From contig CBFGTA010000091.1 in the NCBI GenBank assembly GCA_965651595.1, positions 1 through 9,208 on the forward strand: a stretch of DNA of 9,208 bases, written 5' to 3'. Below are positions 5,471-9,208 of this stretch, one piece after another. This DNA comes from CBFGTA01 sp965651595 (lineage in GTDB: Bacteria; Actinomycetota; Actinomycetes; S36-B12; UBA10799). How positions within the stretch are numbered: position 1 is the first letter of the stretch; each line of letters begins with the position of its first letter. Under the pieces are notes generated by a model. It did not search any database. It saw nothing but the letters and a program-made list of their open reading frames with translations, and had not been told where the DNA came from. The translations under genes and the position numbers were made by a program.

Positions 5471-6919
5471 CTAAGTCTGTGCCCCTTCGAGTTTCTCCAT
5501 GTCTTCGAGTTGTACGCCCTTGGTTTCCTTCACGAACTTCAGCACGAAGAAGAACGAAACGAGTGCGAAGAAGGTAAAGAGGCCGTAGGCCAAGCCGAGT
5601 GATACTTGCACCAACTCGGGGAAGGTCGTTGAAACTACGAAGTTCGCGATCCAGTTGGACATGACGCCAATGGACAGGGCCGCGGCACGGAATCGGTTGG
5701 GGAACATCTCGCCGAGCAGCACCCACACGATCGGGCCCCAGGTAGTGGCGAAGAACGCGACGAAGGCATTCATGCACAGCACGGCAATCATGCCTGTGCC
5801 AGCAGCGCCTAGATCCGGACCGGCCGCTGTCTGAGGAGCGCTCACAAACAGGATCGTCATGATGCCCAAAGTGACGAACATGCCGAGAGATCCGATGAGC
5901 AATAGTGGTTTGCGGCCAACCTTGTCGATCAGCAGAATGGCGACCACAGTGAAGACAACATTGACAATGGTGGTGATTGTCGAAGTGAGGAATGCCTCGG
6001 AAGTCTCAAAACCGACGGAACTCCACACCAAGTTCGAGTAGTAGAACACGGCGTTGATTCCGACGAACTGCTGCAGGACCGCGATGATGATGCCGATCCA
6101 GACGATGGGTTTGAGTCCGAAAGCCGAACCGCGCAGGTCGCGCATGCTCGGCTTGTCATCGCGCTGGAGCGAAACTTTGATCTCGTCGACCTTGGCTGAC
6201 TGATCGCCCACGAGGACCGACTCCAAGACTGCCTTGGCCTCCGAGAAGCGCTGACGTGCCACCAGGTAGCGCGGCGTCTCCGGGAGGCCGAATGCGAGCA
6301 GGAAGTAGATGATCGAGGGAATCACCATGCAGAAGAACATCCACTGCCAGGCTTCGAAACCGAACCACAGTTCCCCGCGAGCAGTTTCTCCACCGGCTGC
6401 TTCGAGTAGCAACTTGTTGACGATACTGGTGGTAAAGATGCCGGTCACGATCGCCATTTGGAACAGGGATGACAGTCGGCCGCGCAAGTGGGCCGGGGCG
6501 ACCTCGGAAATGTACATGGGAGAAACAACGGCAGCGAGGCCGATGGCGAAGCCTCCGACGAGGCGCCAGAACATGAAGTCGATTTCGGAGAACGGCAGGC
6601 CCGTGCCGATTCCGCTCGCTGCGAAGAGGCAGGCCGCAATGAGCATGACCTTCTTGCGACCGATGCGGTCGGCTAGGCGGCCGCCTACGAACGCACCTAC
6701 TGCGGATCCGAGCAAGGCGATCGATACCGCGAAGCCTTGCATGAAGCCGTCAGTGATGTTGAATTTTTCGAACACCGCTTCGTTGGCGCCGTTGATAACC
6801 GCGCTGTCGTAGCCGAAGAGGAATCCGCCGAGGGCTGCAATGACTGAAATTGCAACAACCTTGCCGGTCTTGCTCTTTTCTGCCGGCCCGGAAGCGGCAG
6901 TGGGCATTGGGCCTTGCAT
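5471..6919 (-). CDS. MFS sugar transporter, sugar-porter family (SP, 12 membrane segments)
   Basis: This inner-membrane carrier (482 aa) probably imports a monosaccharide or polyol by proton symport. Sugar-porter signatures appear in order: GGFLFGYDSAVINGA in TM1 (31-45), the loop motif GGRLADRIGRKK (79-90), RLVGGFAIGL and YISEVAPAHLRGRL (119-149), PETPRYL (213-219) before the central cytoplasmic loop (about 220-270), QQFVGINAVFYYS (283-295), DKVGRKP (332-338), GPIVWVLLGEMFPNRFR (395-411) and the C-terminal ETKG (465-468). About 12 hydrophobic segments are visible. The substrate is not readable; actinobacterial glucose permeases and inositol transporters share these motifs. The start ATG 6919 was chosen over an in-frame ATG at 6943 because GGGAGG lies 6 nt before 6919, whereas the upstream ATG has no ribosome site. 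A hairpin terminator follows, so it is probably transcribed alone. Confidence 0.94.
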   Translation of the reverse strand: MQGPMPTAASGPAEKSKTGKVVAISVIAALGGFLFGYDSAVINGANEAVFEKFNITDGFMQGFAVSIALLGSAVGAFVGGRLADRIGRKKVMLIAACLFAASGIGTGLPFSEIDFMFWRLVGGFAIGLAAVVSPMYISEVAPAHLRGRLSSLFQMAIVTGIFTTSIVNKLLLEAAGGETARGELWFGFEAWQWMFFCMVIPSIIYFLLAFGLPETPRYLVARQRFSEAKAVLESVLVGDQSAKVDEIKVSLQRDDKPSMRDLRGSAFGLKPIVWIGIIIAVLQQFVGINAVFYYSNLVWSSVGFETSEAFLTSTITTIVNVVFTVVAILLIDKVGRKPLLLIGSLGMFVTLGIMTILFVSAPQTAAGPDLGAAGTGMIAVLCMNAFVAFFATTWGPIVWVLLGEMFPNRFRAAALSIGVMSNWIANFVVSTTFPELVQVSLGLAYGLFTFFALVSFFFVLKFVKETKGVQLEDMEKLEGAQT

Positions 6920-6925
6920 GGTGTA

Positions 6926-6931
6926 CCTCCC
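6926..6931 (-). promoter_or_regulatory. Ribosome binding site of the MFS transporter
   Basis: GGGAGG on the minus strand with a 6-nt spacer to ATG 6919. It decides the start in favour of a 482-aa product over the 490-aa alternative from 6943. Confidence 0.8.
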
Positions 6932-6941
6932 GTGTGACGGC

Positions 6942-6957
6942 ATCCGCAGGGGCGGAT
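6942..6957. repeat. Short inverted repeat in the divergent transporter/aacS intergenic region
   Basis: ATCCGC-AGGG-GCGGAT is a perfect 6-bp inverted repeat with a 4-nt centre, upstream of the transporter ribosome site. It may be an operator for a regulator of the transporter or a small 5'-UTR hairpin. On the minus strand a TAGATT (6970-6965) just upstream could be a -10 element, but no good -35 accompanies it. The rest of the 151-bp region shows no clear promoter for aacS. Confidence 0.35.
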
Positions 6958-7060
6958 CACTCGAAATCTAGCGATTCTGCGGGTTGGATCGCTTGTTTAG
7001 TGGGCCGGGAGTGCCACGTTTCTGCCGCAAGTTCAACGCCGATGCGAGGCGCGCGGGTAC

Positions 7061-7066
7061 AGGAGG
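7061..7066 (+). promoter_or_regulatory. Ribosome binding site of aacS
   Basis: A full AGGAGG with a short 4-nt spacer to ATG 7071. It argues against the longer frame that is open further upstream, and for ATG 7071 over the in-frame GTG at 7080. Confidence 0.75.
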
Positions 7067-7070
7067 CAAG

Positions 7071-9125
7071 ATGGAAGCCGTGGAATCGACGCTAGGTCAG
7101 AAGTTGTGGCAGCCCGATAGCGAGCGGATCGCGCACTCGAACATGGTGGCACTCGCGCGCCACCTCGGCATCACGGACGGCCGTGCACCCGGCGAGACCG
7201 CGAGTACACAGTTGTACGAGTTCAGCGTGGCCGATCCCGAGGCATTCTGGCGCGGCACCTGGGACCACCTGGGCGTCCTCTCAGCTGGGGACGCGACTCC
7301 AGCGATGATCCCTGGGCCCGACGGAGACCTGGCCGCCACCCGATTCTTCCCTCACGTCACACTCAACCTGGCCGAGGTTCTGCTGGCTGGCGCGGGTGCA
7401 GTCAATCCCGATGATGAAGCCATCAGCTACCACCGCGAGGACGGACCAGCCAGACACTGGACGTGGGCGTCCTTGCGTCGTGAAGTGGCCGACTTGGCGG
7501 GATTCTTGAACGAACGGGGAGTCGAACCTGGCGACCGGGTTGCCGCCTGGATGCCCAACTGCCCCGAAACGGTCATCTTCATGTTGGCAGCGACGTGGTG
7601 CGGGGCGGTCTTTACATCGACCAGTCCTGACTTCGGGGTCTCCGGGGTCGTGGACCGGTTCGGCCAGACAGCGCCCAAGGTCTTGCTGGCTGCTGATGGC
7701 TATCGCTACGCCGGTAAACGGCATGGACGCCTCGATGAACTCGGTTCAATTGTGGCCGAGCTGAGTTCGGTGACTACGGTTGTGGTGCATCCAGAGTTGG
7801 ACTCGGTGACCACCAGCGACTGGGTCGAGCGGAAGGAGCAGGACGCCGACGGTATTTCCTGGTGGACCTGGGGCGAGGCGACTAGTCAGGCAGAGACTGC
7901 GGTTCCCCTCGCCCCGGTCCGTTCTGGCTTCGACCACCCGGCGGCGATTCTCTACTCCTCCGGTACCACTGGGATGCCCAAGTGCATCGTCCACCGGGCT
8001 GGCGGGCTGGTGCTGAAGCACTTCGTGGAACACAGGTATCACTGTGACGTTCGCCCCGGGGACCGCGTTTTCTATTTCACGACCTGTGGCTGGATGATGT
8101 GGAACTGGCTCGTGTCGGCGCTGGGCAGTGGAGCGACGGTCGTCCTTTATGACGGTTCCCCGTTTCACCCGAGCGCTGACGTCTTGTGGGATCTCGCCGA
8201 GCGGGAGCGCGTCACACTGTTTGGTACCGGAGCCAAATACCTCGACGCCTGCAGCAAGGCCGGCGTCACACCCGCAGAGACCCACGACTTGTCAGCGTTG
8301 CGCACGGTGTGTTCGACAGGCTCGCCCCTGGTGGCTGAACGGTTCGGCTACGTGTACGAGTCGATTCGCTCCGACATACATCTCGCCTCGATATCCGGCG
8401 GCACTGACTTGTGCGGCTGCTTCGTGATGGGCGACCCCACCCGACCCGTGTACGCCGGCGAGATCCAGGGCCCAGCACTGGGGATGGCCGTGGACGTGTG
8501 GAATGACGAAGGGCAGAGCTTGCGAGATCGGCCGGGCAGCCGCGGGGAACTCGTCTGCACGGCCGCGTTCCCCAGCATGCCGCTAGGCTTCTGGGCCGAC
8601 CCGGAAGGCGCGCGTTACCGGCGGGCATATTTCGAACGGTTCACCGGGGTGTGGGCCCACGGGGATTTTGCGGCGTGGACCGAACACGGCGGAATCGTGA
8701 TCCACGGCCGCAGCGATGCCACTCTGAACGCTGGTGGTGTGCGGATTGGGACGGCCGAACTCTACCGGCAGGTGGAACGCTTCGACGAGGTTGTCGAAGC
8801 CTTGGCGATCGGGCAGGCATGGGATGACGACACCCGGATCGTGTTGTTCGTCGTCCTCGGCCACGGAGTGTCCCTCACCGATGAGTTGGACCAACGCATT
8901 CGGCACCGACTTCGCCAGGAGTGTTCACCGCGCCACGTCCCAGCGGTCATCGTGCAGGTGAGCGATGTGCCGCGCACCCGATCCGGGAAGTTGGCCGAAA
9001 CGGCAGTGGCCGATATCGTGCATGGGCGAGAGGTACGCAACGTGGCGGCCTTGGCCAATCCAGATTCACTCGAGCAGTTCGCGCGTTTTGCCGCCGAGTC
9101 TGCTCCACCAGAAGGGACGGAATAG
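7071..9125 (+). CDS. aacS: Acetoacetate--CoA ligase (acetoacetyl-CoA synthetase)
   Basis: The enzyme (684 aa) activates acetoacetate with ATP and CoA to acetoacetyl-CoA through an acyl-adenylate, feeding ketone bodies into central or storage metabolism. It belongs to the ANL acyl-adenylating superfamily. Visible motifs are the N-terminal LWQPDSERIAHSNM (12-25), the phosphate loop YSSGTTGMPK (295-304), TTCGWMMWNWLVSALGSGA (337-355), GTGAKYLDA (385-393), ISGGTDLCGCF (441-451), HGDFA (530-534), GRSDATLNAGGVRIG (546-560) and the catalytic lysine in TRSGK (K640). The CGWMMWN and GTDLCGCF segments and the N-terminus separate it from acetyl-CoA synthetase and point to acetoacetyl-CoA synthetase. Length is slightly above the usual 650-670 aa because of short extensions at both ends. 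It is divergent from the transporter, and its stop is 2 nt before the next start, so the two downstream genes probably share a transcript. Confidence 0.93.
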   Translation: MEAVESTLGQKLWQPDSERIAHSNMVALARHLGITDGRAPGETASTQLYEFSVADPEAFWRGTWDHLGVLSAGDATPAMIPGPDGDLAATRFFPHVTLNLAEVLLAGAGAVNPDDEAISYHREDGPARHWTWASLRREVADLAGFLNERGVEPGDRVAAWMPNCPETVIFMLAATWCGAVFTSTSPDFGVSGVVDRFGQTAPKVLLAADGYRYAGKRHGRLDELGSIVAELSSVTTVVVHPELDSVTTSDWVERKEQDADGISWWTWGEATSQAETAVPLAPVRSGFDHPAAILYSSGTTGMPKCIVHRAGGLVLKHFVEHRYHCDVRPGDRVFYFTTCGWMMWNWLVSALGSGATVVLYDGSPFHPSADVLWDLAERERVTLFGTGAKYLDACSKAGVTPAETHDLSALRTVCSTGSPLVAERFGYVYESIRSDIHLASISGGTDLCGCFVMGDPTRPVYAGEIQGPALGMAVDVWNDEGQSLRDRPGSRGELVCTAAFPSMPLGFWADPEGARYRRAYFERFTGVWAHGDFAAWTEHGGIVIHGRSDATLNAGGVRIGTAELYRQVERFDEVVEALAIGQAWDDDTRIVLFVVLGHGVSLTDELDQRIRHRLRQECSPRHVPAVIVQVSDVPRTRSGKLAETAVADIVHGREVRNVAALANPDSLEQFARFAAESAPPEGTE

Positions 9126-9127
9126 CG

Positions 9128-9208
9128 ATGGGTGGGCCAGGAGAGGTCGAATCAGGTGGGCTACCAGAACAAGAGGTAGTTCGCCGCGAGAAGCTTCAGG
9201 CTCTCCGA
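9128..9208 (+). CDS. lysS: Probable lysyl-tRNA synthetase, class II, N-terminal fragment (cut by window edge)
   Basis: Only 27 codons are visible, with the frame open to the right edge. The start is ATG 9128, 2 nt after the aacS stop. The best ribosome site is AAGGGA about 11 nt upstream, inside the end of aacS, so translation is probably coupled. After a Gly/Glu-rich opening the peptide reads LPEQEVVRREKLQALR, which resembles the first helix of bacterial class II LysRS (pattern EQ...VRREKL..LR). The fragment is far too short for proof; another protein with a charged N-terminal helix is possible. Confidence 0.55.
   Translation, partial: MGGPGEVESGGLPEQEVVRREKLQALR

Noticed and set aside
5109..5777. 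A 222-codon minus-strand frame spanning the end of the transporter, the intergenic region and the start of sir
   Set aside because: It runs out of frame through two well-supported genes and the terminator, has an Arg/Pro/Leu-rich shadow composition and matches no recognised family.
6984..7070. N-terminal extension of AacS from the upstream start at 6984
   Set aside because: AGGAGG at 7061-7066 lies just before ATG 7071, and the extra 29 residues do not resemble the family; the known N-terminal motif begins after 7071.
8128..8628. Antisense and alternate-frame reading frames inside aacS
   Set aside because: All overlap the clearly coding aacS frame and show no family motifs or ribosome sites.

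Overview
The window comes from a moderately GC-rich bacterium, most likely an actinomycete (Actinomycetota). Three things point there: the order of the sulfate-assimilation genes, a ferredoxin-type sulfite reductase of the mycobacterial/streptomycete kind, and a cysteine-ending leader peptide of a type common in actinobacteria. Genus cannot be read from the sequence.

Left part (1-5404, all on the minus strand, read from right to left): an assimilatory sulfate-reduction operon. Transcription probably begins at about 5404. It first covers a 28-codon leader peptide ending MCCSCA, which was found by reading the sequence. It then covers sir (sulfite reductase), a 62-aa four-cysteine protein, cysH (APS reductase), cysD and cysN (ATP sulfurylase), and the start of a CysG-type siroheme-synthesis gene that runs off the left edge. 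The genes are packed tightly, with two ATGA overlaps, one TAGTG overlap and gaps of 10 and 20 nt. Together they activate sulfate to APS, reduce APS to sulfite and sulfite to sulfide, and start making the siroheme that Sir needs. CysN has no fused APS kinase and CysH carries the iron-sulfur cysteine pairs, so the route appears to go directly through APS.

Middle (5405-7070): a strong hairpin terminator separates the sulfur operon from a minus-strand sugar-porter-family MFS gene (5471-6919). A 151-bp divergent intergenic region lies between this transporter and the next gene.

Right part (7071-9208, plus strand): an acetoacetate--CoA ligase (aacS), followed after 2 nt by a gene that looks like the start of a class II lysyl-tRNA synthetase and is cut by the window edge.

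The most interesting element is the sir 5' leader (5212-5416). It combines an apparently leaderless promoter, a peptide with the RRHVD...SAMCCSCA pattern, and RNA segments that can pair in mutually exclusive ways, ending near the sir ribosome binding site. This fits cysteine-responsive attenuation of the whole operon. No RNA genes, mobile elements or CRISPR arrays were seen.
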